Both the position numbers and the translations under genes were made by a program. Positions 17,016-26,385 of a stretch of 64,000 nt of DNA are shown here, one piece after another. The DNA lies in the NCBI RefSeq assembly GCF_009866765.1, contig NZ_CP019431.1, positions 3,100,001 to 3,164,000 of the forward strand, written 5' to 3'. The first letter of the stretch is position 1. Each line of letters starts with the position of its first letter. The notes beneath the pieces were generated by a model. It searched no databases, was not told where the DNA came from, and saw only the letters and a list, made by a program, of their open reading frames with translations. This DNA comes from Pseudomonas sp. S35. Its GTDB lineage: Bacteria > Pseudomonadota > Gammaproteobacteria > Pseudomonadales > Pseudomonadaceae.

Positions 17016-17500
17016 GCCTGTCCCGTGACCGTTTGCTCGACTTTCTGTACCGCGAAGCGCGCCTGCTCGATGATCGCCAATGGGACGAATGGCTGGCCTG
17101 CTATTCGCCCAAGGTCGAGTTCTGGATGCCTGCGTGGGACGACCAGGACACCTTGACCGAAGACCCGCACAGCGAAATCTCGTTGATCTACTACCCCAGC
17201 CGCGACGGCCTGGAAGATCGCGTGTTTCGCATCAAGACCGAGCGCTCCAGCGCCAGCACCCCTGAGCCACGCACGGCGCACCTGATTACCAACCTCGAAG
17301 TGCTGGCCGACGACGGCGAGCAGGTAGACCTGCGCTTCAACTGGCAAACCCTCAGCCATCGCTACAAGACCACGGACATGTATTTCGGCACCTCGTTCTA
17401 TCGCCTGGACCTGCACGGCGAACAGCCGCTGATCACGCGCAAGAAAGTCGTGCTGAAGAACGACTACATCCACCAGGTCATCGACATCTACCACATCTGA
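17012..17500 (+). CDS. benB: Benzoate 1,2-dioxygenase small (beta) subunit
   Basis: The 162-aa beta subunit is of normal length for ring-hydroxylating dioxygenases. It has the conserved start region (LLDFLYREARLLDDRQWDEW), SEISLIYYPSRDGLEDRVFR and a C-terminal RKKVVLKNDYIHQVIDIYHI. The fold is structural and helps to set substrate range; it has no metal. It is translationally coupled to benA by a 4-bp overlap, and the next gene starts 10 bp later. Confidence 0.94.
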   Translation: MSLSRDRLLDFLYREARLLDDRQWDEWLACYSPKVEFWMPAWDDQDTLTEDPHSEISLIYYPSRDGLEDRVFRIKTERSSASTPEPRTAHLITNLEVLADDGEQVDLRFNWQTLSHRYKTTDMYFGTSFYRLDLHGEQPLITRKKVVLKNDYIHQVIDIYHI

Positions 17501-17510
17501 GGACATTGCC

Positions 17511-18533
17511 ATGACGTACGCCATTGCCCTGAACTTCGAGGACGGTGTGACCCGTTTCATCGACTGTAAGGTGGGTGAAAAAGTCCTCGATGCCGCCTTC
17601 CGTCAACGTATCAATCTGCCTATGGATTGCTCGGACGGCGTGTGCGGCACCTGCAAGTGCCACTGTGAAACCGGCGCCTACGACCTGGGCGACGACTACA
17701 TCGAAGACGCCCTGAGCGAAGACGAAGCAGGCGAGCGCCAGGTGCTGACCTGCCAGATGGTGCCGCAGTCCGATTGCGTGATCGCCGTGCCGGTGCCGTC
17801 CAGCGCGTGCAAGACCGGTACCGCGCAGTTCAGCGCGACGGTTGCCGGCATCACGCGGCATGCCGACGCCGCCGTGCAAGTGAGCTTTGAGCTGGACCAA
17901 GTGCCGGTATTCCTGCCGGGCCAGTACGTCAATATCGGCGTGCCGGGCAGCGCGCAGACGCGCTCGTATTCCTTTAGCAGCCGGCCTGGGGCGTCACGCG
18001 CAAGCTTTTTGATCAAGCACGTGCCAGGTGGGTTGATGAGTGGCTGGCTGGAGCGGGCCCAACCCGGCGAGGCGGTGACCATGACTGGGCCATTGGGCAG
18101 CTTTTACCTGCGCGAAGTGGTGCGGCCGTTGCTATTGCTGGCCGGCGGGACTGGCCTGGCGCCGTTTCTGTCGATGCTTGAAGTGCTGGCCGAGCGCGGT
18201 GAAAGCCGGCCGATCCAGTTGATCTACGGCGTCACCCGCGACCAGGATCTGGTGATGGTCGAGGCGCTTGAGGCGTTTGCACAACGCTTGCCCGGTTTCG
18301 GGTTTGTCACCTGCGTAGCCGACCCGCAGACCGCGCACCCACAGCAGGGTTATGTGACCCAACACATGGCCAGCGACGTGCTGCACGACGGCGACGTCGA
18401 TGTGTACCTGTGCGGGCCGCCGCCGATGGTTGATGCGGTTCGCCAGTATTTCAAGGCCCAAGGCGTGAGCCCGGCGAGCTTTCACTACGAGAAGTTCACG
18501 CCCAACGCCATTGCCACCGGCGACGCCGCCTGA
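17511..18533 (+). CDS. benC: Benzoate 1,2-dioxygenase electron transfer component
   Basis: A 340-aa NADH:acceptor reductase feeding electrons to BenAB. The N-terminal plant-type 2Fe-2S ferredoxin has the cysteines of CSDGVCGTC and the distant C in VLTCQM. An FAD domain follows (RSYSFSSRPG), then an NAD domain (LLAGGTGLAPFLSMLE, YLCGPPPMVDAV). Domain order ferredoxin-FAD-NAD is that of BenC/XylZ. The start follows benB by 10 bp with a GAGG site; all motifs are intact. Confidence 0.95.
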   Translation: MTYAIALNFEDGVTRFIDCKVGEKVLDAAFRQRINLPMDCSDGVCGTCKCHCETGAYDLGDDYIEDALSEDEAGERQVLTCQMVPQSDCVIAVPVPSSACKTGTAQFSATVAGITRHADAAVQVSFELDQVPVFLPGQYVNIGVPGSAQTRSYSFSSRPGASRASFLIKHVPGGLMSGWLERAQPGEAVTMTGPLGSFYLREVVRPLLLLAGGTGLAPFLSMLEVLAERGESRPIQLIYGVTRDQDLVMVEALEAFAQRLPGFGFVTCVADPQTAHPQQGYVTQHMASDVLHDGDVDVYLCGPPPMVDAVRQYFKAQGVSPASFHYEKFTPNAIATGDAA

Positions 18534-18543
18534 GGACAACACC

Positions 18544-19305
18544 ATGACTCCACGTTTCAACACCAAGGTTGCGCTGGTCACCGGCGCAGCCCAGGGCATC
18601 GGCCGTCGTGTCGCCGAGCGTTTGCTGGAGGAGGGCGCCTGGCTGGTGGCCGTCGACCGTTCCGATCTCGTGCATGAATTGCAGCATGAGCGAGCGCTGG
18701 TGCTCACCGCCGACCTGGAGCAACACGCCGAGTGCGCACGGGTGATGGCCGCCGCCCACCAACGCTTTGGGCGCATCGACATTCTGGTCAATAACGTCGG
18801 CGGCACTATCTGGGCCAAGCCGTTCGAGCATTACGCCACGACTGAGATCGAGGCCGAGGTGCGTCGCTCGCTGTTCCCCACGCTGTGGTGCTGCCACTGC
18901 GTGTTGCCCTACATGCTGGAGCAGGGCAGCGGCGCCATCGTCAATGTCTCGTCGATTGCCACGCGCGGCGTCAACCGCGTGCCTTACGGTGCGGCCAAGG
19001 GCGGTGTGAATGCGTTGACCGCCTGCCTGGCCTTGGAGACCGCTGGCAGCGGCATTCGCGTGAACGCCACGGCACCGGGCGGCACCGAAGCACCGCCGCG
19101 GCGCATCCCGCGCAACAGCCAGCTGCAAAGCGAGCAGGAACGGGTCTGGTACCAGCAGATCGTCGACCAGACCTTGAGCAGCAGCCCGATGCACCGCTAC
19201 GGCAGTATCGACGAACAAGCCGGTGCGATTCTGTTCCTGGCCTCGGATGAGGCCTCTTACATTACCGGCGTGACGCTGCCGGTGGGAGGTGGCGACCTGG
19301 GTTGA
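18544..19305 (+). CDS. benD: 1,6-dihydroxycyclohexa-2,4-diene-1-carboxylate dehydrogenase
   Basis: This 253-aa short-chain dehydrogenase oxidises and decarboxylates the benzoate diol to catechol with NAD+. Motifs: the nucleotide-binding TGAAQGIGR near the N-terminus, NNVGG, the catalytic Ser in NVSSIATRG, and Tyr/Lys in PYGAAKGGVNAL. The start at 18544 follows benC by 10 bp with GAGG. An upstream in-frame start at 18511 lies inside benC and is less likely. Downstream, the catechol genes are not in the window. Confidence 0.95.
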   Translation: MTPRFNTKVALVTGAAQGIGRRVAERLLEEGAWLVAVDRSDLVHELQHERALVLTADLEQHAECARVMAAAHQRFGRIDILVNNVGGTIWAKPFEHYATTEIEAEVRRSLFPTLWCCHCVLPYMLEQGSGAIVNVSSIATRGVNRVPYGAAKGGVNALTACLALETAGSGIRVNATAPGGTEAPPRRIPRNSQLQSEQERVWYQQIVDQTLSSSPMHRYGSIDEQAGAILFLASDEASYITGVTLPVGGGDLG

Positions 19306-19359
19306 ACCACGTACTACCTGCGGACACTGACTCACAACAACAATAATGAGAGCACTGCC

Positions 19360-20694
19360 ATGCGTACCCATGATGTTCATTCGCTGATCGACAACGCCCG
19401 TTTCAGCCGCTTCCATTGGCTGGTGATGGGCCTGTGTGCCTTGCTGTTGATCTTTGACGGCTATGACTTGTTTATCTACGGCGTGGTACTGCCGGTGATC
19501 ATGAAAGAGTGGGGCTTGTCGCCCCTGCAAGCTGGCGCGTTAGGCAGCTACGCGCTGTTCGGCATGATGTTCGGCGCGTTGGCGTTCGGCAGCCTGGCCG
19601 ACAAGATCGGCCGCAAGAAAGGGATCGCCATCTGCTTTGCACTGTTCAGCGTGGCCACGGTGGTCAACGGCTTTGCCAGCAACCCTACCGAATTCGGTGT
19701 GTGCCGCTTTATCGCCGGGCTTGGCTGCGGCGGGCTGATGCCCAATGCGGTCGCGCTGATGAACGAATACGCGCCGAAAAAAATCCGCAGCACCCTGGTG
19801 GCCCTGATGTTCAGCGGGTACTCGCTGGGGGGAATGCTCTCGGCCGGTGTCGGCATTTTCATGTTGCCGCGTTATGGCTGGGAGTCGATGTTCTTCGCCG
19901 CCACCGTACCGCTGTTGCTGCTGCCGGTGATTGTGTACTGGCTACCGGAGTCGATTGGTTTCCTGATTCGCCAGGGGCGCCTGGAACAGGCGCGCGCATT
20001 GCTCAAGCGCTTGTCGCCGGACACCGTCATAAACGCCGAAGACAGCCTGCACCTCAGTGACGGCAAGGCCAAGGGCACCTCTGTGCTGGAGCTGTTTCGC
20101 CAGGGGTTGGCGGTGCGCACCGTGGCGATCTGGGTTGCGTTCTTCAGCTGCTTGCTGATGGTCTATGCACTGAGTTCGTGGCTGCCCAAGCTGATGGCAG
20201 GCGCCGGTTATAGCCTGGGGTCGAGCCTGTCGTTCTTGCTCGCGCTGAATTTTGGCGGCATGGCCGGGGCGATTGTCGGTGGTTGGCTGGGCGACCGCTT
20301 GAACCTGGTCAAAGTGATGATCGGCTTCTTTCTCACCTCCGCTGTTTCGATCAGCCTGCTGGGCATCAACAGCCCGATGCCGGTGCTGTACTTGCTGATC
20401 TTCCTTGCCGGCGCAACCACCATCGGCACGCAGATCCTGCTGTATGCCGGCGCTGCGCAGCTGTACGGCTTGTCGATCCGCTCCACCGGCTTGGGTTGGG
20501 CCTCGGGTATCGGCCGCAACGGTGCGATTGTCGGCCCGCTGTTGGGCGGCGCTTTGATGGGCATTCAACTGCCGCTGCAACTGAACTTCATCGCCTTTGC
20601 CATCCCCGGTGCCGTGGCCGCGCTCGCCATGACGGCCTATGCGCTGAATGAGCGTCGTACCCGCACGCACCTGGCGGCCGCCCGCGCGCTTTGA
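19360..20694 (+). CDS. benK: Aromatic acid:H+ symporter (benzoate MFS transporter)
   Basis: A 444-aa major facilitator of the aromatic acid:H+ symporter family, with about 12 hydrophobic segments. Family markers are the DGYDLFIYGVVLPVIMKEWG stretch in the first helix with its acidic pair, the loop 2-3 motif GSLADKIGRKKG, and the second-half copy GGWLGDRLN. It should bring benzoate across the inner membrane. It follows benD by 54 bp in the operon. Paralogues PcaK/MhpT are possible, but the location argues for BenK. Confidence 0.9.
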   Translation: MRTHDVHSLIDNARFSRFHWLVMGLCALLLIFDGYDLFIYGVVLPVIMKEWGLSPLQAGALGSYALFGMMFGALAFGSLADKIGRKKGIAICFALFSVATVVNGFASNPTEFGVCRFIAGLGCGGLMPNAVALMNEYAPKKIRSTLVALMFSGYSLGGMLSAGVGIFMLPRYGWESMFFAATVPLLLLPVIVYWLPESIGFLIRQGRLEQARALLKRLSPDTVINAEDSLHLSDGKAKGTSVLELFRQGLAVRTVAIWVAFFSCLLMVYALSSWLPKLMAGAGYSLGSSLSFLLALNFGGMAGAIVGGWLGDRLNLVKVMIGFFLTSAVSISLLGINSPMPVLYLLIFLAGATTIGTQILLYAGAAQLYGLSIRSTGLGWASGIGRNGAIVGPLLGGALMGIQLPLQLNFIAFAIPGAVAALAMTAYALNERRTRTHLAAARAL

Positions 20695-20733
20695 GCCTCC
20701 ATAACGTCGACAACAATAAAAAAGAGCAACGAC

Positions 20734-21990
20734 ATGAATCAGCAGACCTCCCACGGTATCTGGCTCTCCCTCCTGGGCGTGCCCCTGGCGGCCACGGCCG
20801 CTGATAGCGGCTTTTTCGAAGGTTCCACGGCCACTTTGCAGGCACGCAACTACTACTTCAGTCGGGACTTCTCCGACATTGTCGGGGCCAATCGGCAATC
20901 CAAGGCCGAAGAGTGGGGCCAGGGTTTTATCCTCACCTACAAATCCGGCTATACCGCTGGCCCCGTCGGCTTTGGCCTGGACGCGCTGGGTACGTTGGGC
21001 GTCAAGCTCGACAGCAGCCCGGATCGGGTCAACAGCGGGTTATTGCCGGTGCAGGACGACGGCCGCGCGGCTGACAACTACAGCCGCTTGGGGCTGACCT
21101 TCAAGGCGCGCCTCTCCAAGACCGAACTGAAGGTCGGCGAACTGCAGCCCAACCTGCCGGTACTGGCGTTCAGCGACATTCGCTTGTTACCGCCCAGCTA
21201 TCAGGGGGTGAACATCAGCTCTGCTGAAATCACCGGCCTGACCCTGCAAGCCGGGCACCTGACCACCACCAGCCTGCGCAATGAAGCGGGCGATGAAAAG
21301 ATGATCGCCATGCTCGGCCATGTGCCGCAGCGCGGGGCCGAGAGCGACGCGTTCAACTATGTAGGGGGTGACTACGCCTTCAACGGCAACCGCACCAGCG
21401 TGAGTGTATGGCGTGGCCAGTTGCAGGACATCTACGCGCAGAACTTTATCGGCCTCAAGCACAGCCAGCCTATGGGGACTTGGGTGTTGGGCGCGAACCT
21501 GGGCTATTACGACGCACAGGAGGACGGTGACCAGTTGCTCGGCAAAATCGACAACCAGGCGTTTTTCTCGTTGCTGTCGGCCAAGCGCGGCGGCCATACC
21601 TTTTATGTCGGTTACCAGGCCATGTATGGCAACAGTGCGTTCCCACGGGTGTTTGCCAACATCACGCCGTTGGGCAACGAGGTGCCCACCTATGAGTTTG
21701 CCTACACCGACGAGCGTTCCTGGCAGGTGCGTTACGACTATGACTTCGTTGCTCTGGGCATTCCTGGGTTGACTACCACGGTGCGCTACATCACCGGGGA
21801 TAACGTGAGCACGGGCGCCGGTTATGAGGGCAAGGACCGCGAGCGCGACCTGGACATCGGTTATGCGGTGCAAAGCGGGCCGTTGAGTGGCCTGGGTATC
21901 CGCGTACGCAACGTGATGGCGCGCTCCAACTACCGCAGCGACATCGATGAGAACCGCTTGATCCTCAGCTACACCTGGAAACTGCTTTAA
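20734..21990 (+). CDS. benF: OprD-family outer-membrane porin, BenF-like
   Basis: The 418-aa product has a signal peptide ([12 protein letters not shown]) and then typical OprD-family barrel sequence: [40 protein letters not shown], and a final aromatic strand ending [13 protein letters not shown]. It is the last ben gene and should be the outer-membrane entry route for benzoate. It follows benK by 39 bp. Its stop codon overlaps the stop of the convergent DUF2790 gene by a few bases, so no terminator separates them. Confidence 0.85.
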   Translation: MNQQTSHGIWLSLLGVPLAATAADSGFFEGSTATLQARNYYFSRDFSDIVGANRQSKAEEWGQGFILTYKSGYTAGPVGFGLDALGTLGVKLDSSPDRVNSGLLPVQDDGRAADNYSRLGLTFKARLSKTELKVGELQPNLPVLAFSDIRLLPPSYQGVNISSAEITGLTLQAGHLTTTSLRNEAGDEKMIAMLGHVPQRGAESDAFNYVGGDYAFNGNRTSVSVWRGQLQDIYAQNFIGLKHSQPMGTWVLGANLGYYDAQEDGDQLLGKIDNQAFFSLLSAKRGGHTFYVGYQAMYGNSAFPRVFANITPLGNEVPTYEFAYTDERSWQVRYDYDFVALGIPGLTTTVRYITGDNVSTGAGYEGKDRERDLDIGYAVQSGPLSGLGIRVRNVMARSNYRSDIDENRLILSYTWKLL

Positions 21991-22199
21991 ACCCCGCCTT
22001 GGCAGGTGCCCATCACGCTATAGGTGAGGGTGTGGCTGACGCCCTGGCTGTCGAGGTACACCAGGGTTGCCGGTTCCACCTGGCAACTACCCGGTACCGG
22101 GGTGATGGACACGATGTGCTGGACATCTTCAGTACCGCCGGCGGCGAGTGCGCCGGTGGCGGTGAAGAGCAGCACAAGACTGAGCAGTTTGATGTTCAT
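21987..22199 (-). CDS. Small secreted DUF2790-family protein
   Basis: A 70-aa protein with a signal peptide ([19 protein letters not shown]). A short mature domain follows with [19 protein letters not shown], the conserved [17 protein letters not shown] and two cysteines, matching DUF2790 proteins common in pseudomonads. Function is unknown. It faces the ben operon tail to tail and is divergent from the LysR gene at 22311. Confidence 0.75.
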   Translation of the reverse strand: MNIKLLSLVLLFTATGALAAGGTEDVQHIVSITPVPGSCQVEPATLVYLDSQGVSHTLTYSVMGTCQGGV

Positions 22200-22310
22200 G
22201 ATGGGACTCCTCTGTGTGTGGAACCTATGTTAGGCGCTCTGGCGTTGGATTAAAGACAGGAACCGGTAAGTGACTCGTACGTCTTGCGTAGCAATCAAGG
22301 TACAACGCGA

Positions 22311-23237
22311 ATGGATTTGATCAATGGCATGCAGGTATTTGCCCGCGTGGTCGACTGTGGCAGCTTTGCCGCCGCTGCCGAGGTCTTGGGTGTGTCCGGT
22401 GCCCAAGTGTCGCGGTTGATCTCCGAGCTGGAGAGACACCTGCAAACGCGCCTGTTGCAGCGCACCACGCGGCGCCTGAGCCTCACCGAATCCGGCGAAC
22501 GCTTCTTGCTGCGCTGCCGCGACATCCTGGAAGACGTCAGGGAAGCCACCGCCGAGGCCAGCGGCGCCCACCTCAACCCGCGCGGACGTTTGCGCGTGCA
22601 TTGCATGAGCGGGCTGGGTGTACTGATCACGCCCTTGATCGCCCGCTACAGCGAGCACTACCCGGACGTGTGCATGGAACTGACCCTGTCCCAGCACAAT
22701 CCGGACCCGCTCCAAGAGGGCCACGATGTGGTGATCTCTATCGCCCATGCCTTGCCGGATTCGGCGCTGGTCAGCCAAACCCTTGGCCAGTTGTTCAGCG
22801 TGCCCTGTGCGGCGCCGGGTTACCTGACAAGGCACGGCGTGCCGCAACAACCGCAGGACCTTTTGCAGCACTGGTGCTTGCACCTGCAGGACTTCCAGGA
22901 GGATGCGTGGCTGTTCAAGGGGCCGGTTGTGATTACGCCGGGCCGGCGCTTTAGGACCAACGTTGCCGACGCCATGGTCAAGGCCACGCAGGAAGGCATG
23001 GGCGTGAGCCTGCTGCCGTTTTTCAGCGCCTGCCCGGCGCTGCAAGACGGTTCGCTGGTACGGGTACTGCCGGCTTACCGCCTGCGCGAGCGCAACATTT
23101 TCGCGGTTTACCCGTCACGGCGTTTTCTGGATGCCAAGGTGCGCACGTGGGTGGCTTTCCTGCAGACCCACTTGCCTGCGCTGTTAGCCACCCACGTCGA
23201 GGTGATGGAAAACCCGGCGCACTGGGCGGGCGATTGA
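22311..23237 (+). CDS. LysR-family transcriptional regulator
   Basis: The 308-aa product has an N-terminal winged helix (MDLINGMQVFARVVDCGSFA, AEVLGVSGAQVSRLISELE, RLLQRTTRRLSLTESG) and a substrate-binding domain of the usual length. I chose ATG 22311, which begins the standard family start; upstream codons lack support. It is divergent from the DUF2790 gene and upstream of an orphan binding protein, either of which could be its target. Effector unknown. Confidence 0.88.
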   Translation: MDLINGMQVFARVVDCGSFAAAAEVLGVSGAQVSRLISELERHLQTRLLQRTTRRLSLTESGERFLLRCRDILEDVREATAEASGAHLNPRGRLRVHCMSGLGVLITPLIARYSEHYPDVCMELTLSQHNPDPLQEGHDVVISIAHALPDSALVSQTLGQLFSVPCAAPGYLTRHGVPQQPQDLLQHWCLHLQDFQEDAWLFKGPVVITPGRRFRTNVADAMVKATQEGMGVSLLPFFSACPALQDGSLVRVLPAYRLRERNIFAVYPSRRFLDAKVRTWVAFLQTHLPALLATHVEVMENPAHWAGD

Positions 23238-23413
23238 GCGAGATGTTGGTGGTGCAACAGCAGTTCAATAAAGTGTTCGGATGTCCGTGCGCGTACAGGC
23301 CGCTGGGGGTTGAATTGAAAGGCTCGCAACGTTGGCATGAATTGTGTTGTCAGGCCTGTGGCGCTGACCCGACAACGGGAGGGAAACCCCACCTTTCATA
23401 AGAAACCACACCT

Positions 23414-24754
23414 ATGCACAACGTCTTGCAACGCACATTTATCGCCGGTTTGCTGGCCCTCGGCACGCTCGGCGGGCCTTTGTCGGCAGTGGCCCAGGCT
23501 GCTTCTGATCAACAGTTTATCCCGCTGGCCACCTACCGGGTCGGCGCCTATGCCTCCAGCGGCATCCCCTGGTGGGCGGGGGAAATCGATTACTTTCGCT
23601 ACATCAACGAAGTCGAAGGCGGTGTGAACGGCGTGAAGCTGGTCTGGCAGGAATGCGAGACCGAATGGAAGACCGACCGCGTCATCGAATGCTACGAGCG
23701 CTATAAAACCGGCCTGGATGGCGCGCCCACGGCGTTCTTCTTCACCCACAGCACACCCGCCTCCTATGCGTTGATCGAGCGTGCCGCCGTCGACCACATC
23801 CCGTTGATCGACGGCGCCGGCGGGCGCACCGAGTCCACCGATGGCCGGGTGTTCCCTTATGCGTTCCCGCTGCTGCTCAACTACTACGGCCAGGCGTCGG
23901 TGGGGATCAACTACATTGCCCAGCGCGAAGGTGGGCTGGACAAGCTCAAAGGCAAGAAGATCGTCACGGTTTACCATGACTCCGCGTACGGTCGCGAAAC
24001 CCAGTCCGCCATGCAGTTGCTGGCGCAGAAGTACGGCTTTGAAAATATCCAGATTCCCGTGGCAGACCCTGGCAGCGAGCAGTCAACCCAATGGCGGCAG
24101 GTGCGCCAGATCAATCCGGATTGGGTGTTTTTGCGCACGTGGGGCGTTTCGACACCGGTCGCGATCAAGACCGCCGTGCGCTTCGGCGTCCCTGTGGACC
24201 GCCTGATTGGTGACGTGTGGGCCGGCTCCGAAGCCGACGTGATCCCCGCCGGCACCGCCGCCAAAGGCTATCAGGCGCTGGCGCCGTTCCCCGGTGGCGA
24301 CGGCTTTGACATCCATAAAAAGCTCAAGCAGTTCATCCTGGACGCGGGCAAAAGCAACCTCAAGGACGCCAGCTACTTTGGCAAGGTGTACTACAACATC
24401 GGCTTGATCAATGCGGCCATTGCCGTCGAAGCGCTACGCACCGGCCAGGCAAAGTTCGGTAACCGGGCATTGAACGGTGAAGAGACGCGCTGGGCGTTCG
24501 AGCACCTGAACATCGACGCTGCGCGCCTCAAGGCGATGGGTTTCGAAGGGTTGCTGGCGCCCCTGACGTTGTCCTGCGCCGACCATGAAGGCGGCGGCTC
24601 AGCCCGCGTGCAGCAGTGGGACGGACAAAAATGGGTGTTGGTAACCGACTGGCTGCAAGCGGACCGCGCCACCTTGCGCCCATTGATCGAGGCCAAGTCC
24701 GCCGCGTATGCCCAGGAAAAAGGCATCGTGGCGCGTGACTGTTCGGCACCGTGA
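23414..24754 (+). CDS. LivJ-like periplasmic substrate-binding protein (orphan)
   Basis: A 446-aa type I periplasmic binding protein of the branched-chain amino acid/amide class. It has a signal peptide (LLALGTLGGPLSAVAQAA), then VGAYASSGIPWWAGEIDYFR, the central KGKKIVTVYHDSAYGRE segment and PDWVFLRTWG typical of the fold. No LivHMGF-type permease or ATPase genes adjoin it: the next gene converges from the other strand 8 bp away and belongs to a different importer class. It may work with a distant transporter or as a chemosensory binding protein. No strong ribosome-binding site is visible before the ATG. Confidence 0.8.
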   Translation: MHNVLQRTFIAGLLALGTLGGPLSAVAQAASDQQFIPLATYRVGAYASSGIPWWAGEIDYFRYINEVEGGVNGVKLVWQECETEWKTDRVIECYERYKTGLDGAPTAFFFTHSTPASYALIERAAVDHIPLIDGAGGRTESTDGRVFPYAFPLLLNYYGQASVGINYIAQREGGLDKLKGKKIVTVYHDSAYGRETQSAMQLLAQKYGFENIQIPVADPGSEQSTQWRQVRQINPDWVFLRTWGVSTPVAIKTAVRFGVPVDRLIGDVWAGSEADVIPAGTAAKGYQALAPFPGGDGFDIHKKLKQFILDAGKSNLKDASYFGKVYYNIGLINAAIAVEALRTGQAKFGNRALNGEETRWAFEHLNIDAARLKAMGFEGLLAPLTLSCADHEGGGSARVQQWDGQKWVLVTDWLQADRATLRPLIEAKSAAYAQEKGIVARDCSAP

Positions 24755-24762
24755 AGCGCTGA

Positions 24763-26385
24763 TCACGCCGCCGTTGCGCTGAGTGCCTGGCCAGGGATGG
24801 CCGCAATCAGCTCGCGGGTGTACTCGGTGGCCGGCCGGTTGAAGATCTGCTCCACCGAGCCCTGTTCCACCACCCGGCCATTGCGCAGCACTAGCACCTC
24901 GTGGGCGAAGTTGGCGACCACCGACAGGTCGTGGGACACCAGCACATAGGCCATGCCCAGGTCCCGTTGCAGCTCTTCGAGCAACGCCAGAATGTGCGCC
25001 TGCACCGACACATCCAGCGCGCTGACCGGTTCGTCGAGCAGCAGCAGGTCGGGTTTCAACGCCAGCGCGCGGGCGATGGCGACGCGTTGGCACTGGCCAC
25101 CGGACAGCTCTCGCGGCAGGCGGTCGAGGAAACTCACCGGCAGGTGCACGCGGCTGATCAACTCGCGAGCCGCCTGTTCCAGTGCCGCGCCCTTGAGCAG
25201 GCCGAACGACACCAGCGGCTCGACGATGCTGTCGAACACGCTCAAGCGTGGGTCGAGCGCGGCGAAGGGGTTTTGTTGCACCAGTTGCAGGCGTTGGCGC
25301 AGCGGGCGGAAGTCACGCCAACTGAGGTCGGTGACATCCTGCTGTTCGAACTTCACGCGGCCTTGGCTGGGTTTTTCCAGGCCCAGGGCGATGCGCAGCG
25401 CGGTGCTCTTGCCGGAGCCGGATTCGCCGACAATGGCCAGGGTCTGGCCGGGATACACCTCCAGGTTGAGATCCTCCAGGGCCAGGAACGTCGAGGCCTC
25501 GCCCTTGACCTTGGGCAGCGCGAACGTCTTGCCGACGTGATGCAGGCTTAGGATCGGCTGGCGGCCCAGGTCGAGGTTGATCAACGGTTCACGCCGCCTG
25601 GCGAAGGCGGGCGCGGCGGCGATCAGTGCGCGGGTGTAGTCGTGGTTGGGGTTGGCGAGAATCTGCCGTGGAGGGCCTTGTTCGACCACTGCGCCGTGCT
25701 GCATCACCAGGATGCGGTCGGCGCGGTCGGCGGCCACACCCAGGTCATGGGTGATGATCAACAGCGAAATCCCGCGTTCACTGACCAGGTGTTGCAGGTG
25801 ATCGAGGATCTTGCGCTGCACGGTAACGTCCAGTGCGCTGGTGGGCTCGTCCGCAATGATCAGGCGTGGGTTACCGGCCAGGGCGATGGCTATGAGCACG
25901 CGCTGACGCATGCCGCCAGAAAGCTCGTGGGGGTATTGGCGTGCGCGCAGTACCGGTTTATCGATGCCCACCTGTTGCAGCAGCTCGACAATATCCGCGT
26001 CGACCCCGGGGTAGCGTTTGCCCTTGGCCAATATCAACGCTTCGCCAATCTGCTGGCCGACGCGCAAGGTGGGGTTGAGGCTGACCATCGGGTCCTGTGG
26101 CACCAGGCCGATGGTGCGGCCACGCAGGGTGCGTTTCTGGCGCTCGCTGGCGTGGGTCAGGTCGTTGCCGTCGACCCACAATTGACCGGCGCTGATCTGC
26201 GCATTGTCTGGCAGCAGCCCAAGAATGGCGTTGGCCAGGGTGGATTTACCCGAGCCGGACTCGCCGACAATTGCCACGGTCTCCCCTTGGGCGATGGACA
26301 ACGACAGCGTGCGCACGGCCTGATTGACCTGGCCGCTGGAGCGGTATTCGACATTGAGTTGGCGTACATCGACCAAAGGGTTCAT
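24763..26385 (-). CDS. Dpp-type ABC transporter, fused double ATPase
   Basis: The 540-aa product carries two complete ABC ATPase domains in one chain, like GsiA or YejF. Domain 1 has GESGSGKST, QDPMVSLNPTL, LSGGMRQRVLIA and LIIADEPTSALD. Domain 2 repeats GESGSGKST, QNPFAALDPRLSV, LSGGQCQRVAIA and LLLDEPVSALD. Each ends with the oligopeptide-importer tail (YTRALIAAAP, YTRELIAAIP). It powers uptake through the two permeases encoded upstream. Start 26385 overlaps the preceding permease's stop (ATGA). It is the last gene of a five-gene import operon. Confidence 0.93.
   Translation of the reverse strand: MNPLVDVRQLNVEYRSSGQVNQAVRTLSLSIAQGETVAIVGESGSGKSTLANAILGLLPDNAQISAGQLWVDGNDLTHASERQKRTLRGRTIGLVPQDPMVSLNPTLRVGQQIGEALILAKGKRYPGVDADIVELLQQVGIDKPVLRARQYPHELSGGMRQRVLIAIALAGNPRLIIADEPTSALDVTVQRKILDHLQHLVSERGISLLIITHDLGVAADRADRILVMQHGAVVEQGPPRQILANPNHDYTRALIAAAPAFARRREPLINLDLGRQPILSLHHVGKTFALPKVKGEASTFLALEDLNLEVYPGQTLAIVGESGSGKSTALRIALGLEKPSQGRVKFEQQDVTDLSWRDFRPLRQRLQLVQQNPFAALDPRLSVFDSIVEPLVSFGLLKGAALEQAARELISRVHLPVSFLDRLPRELSGGQCQRVAIARALALKPDLLLLDEPVSALDVSVQAHILALLEELQRDLGMAYVLVSHDLSVVANFAHEVLVLRNGRVVEQGSVEQIFNRPATEYTRELIAAIPGQALSATAA

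Noticed and set aside
23320..23360. Possible sigma-54 promoter (TTGGCATGAATTGTGTTG) upstream of the LivJ-like gene
   Set aside because: The -24 half is fair but the -12 half lacks TTGC, so it does not meet the consensus.
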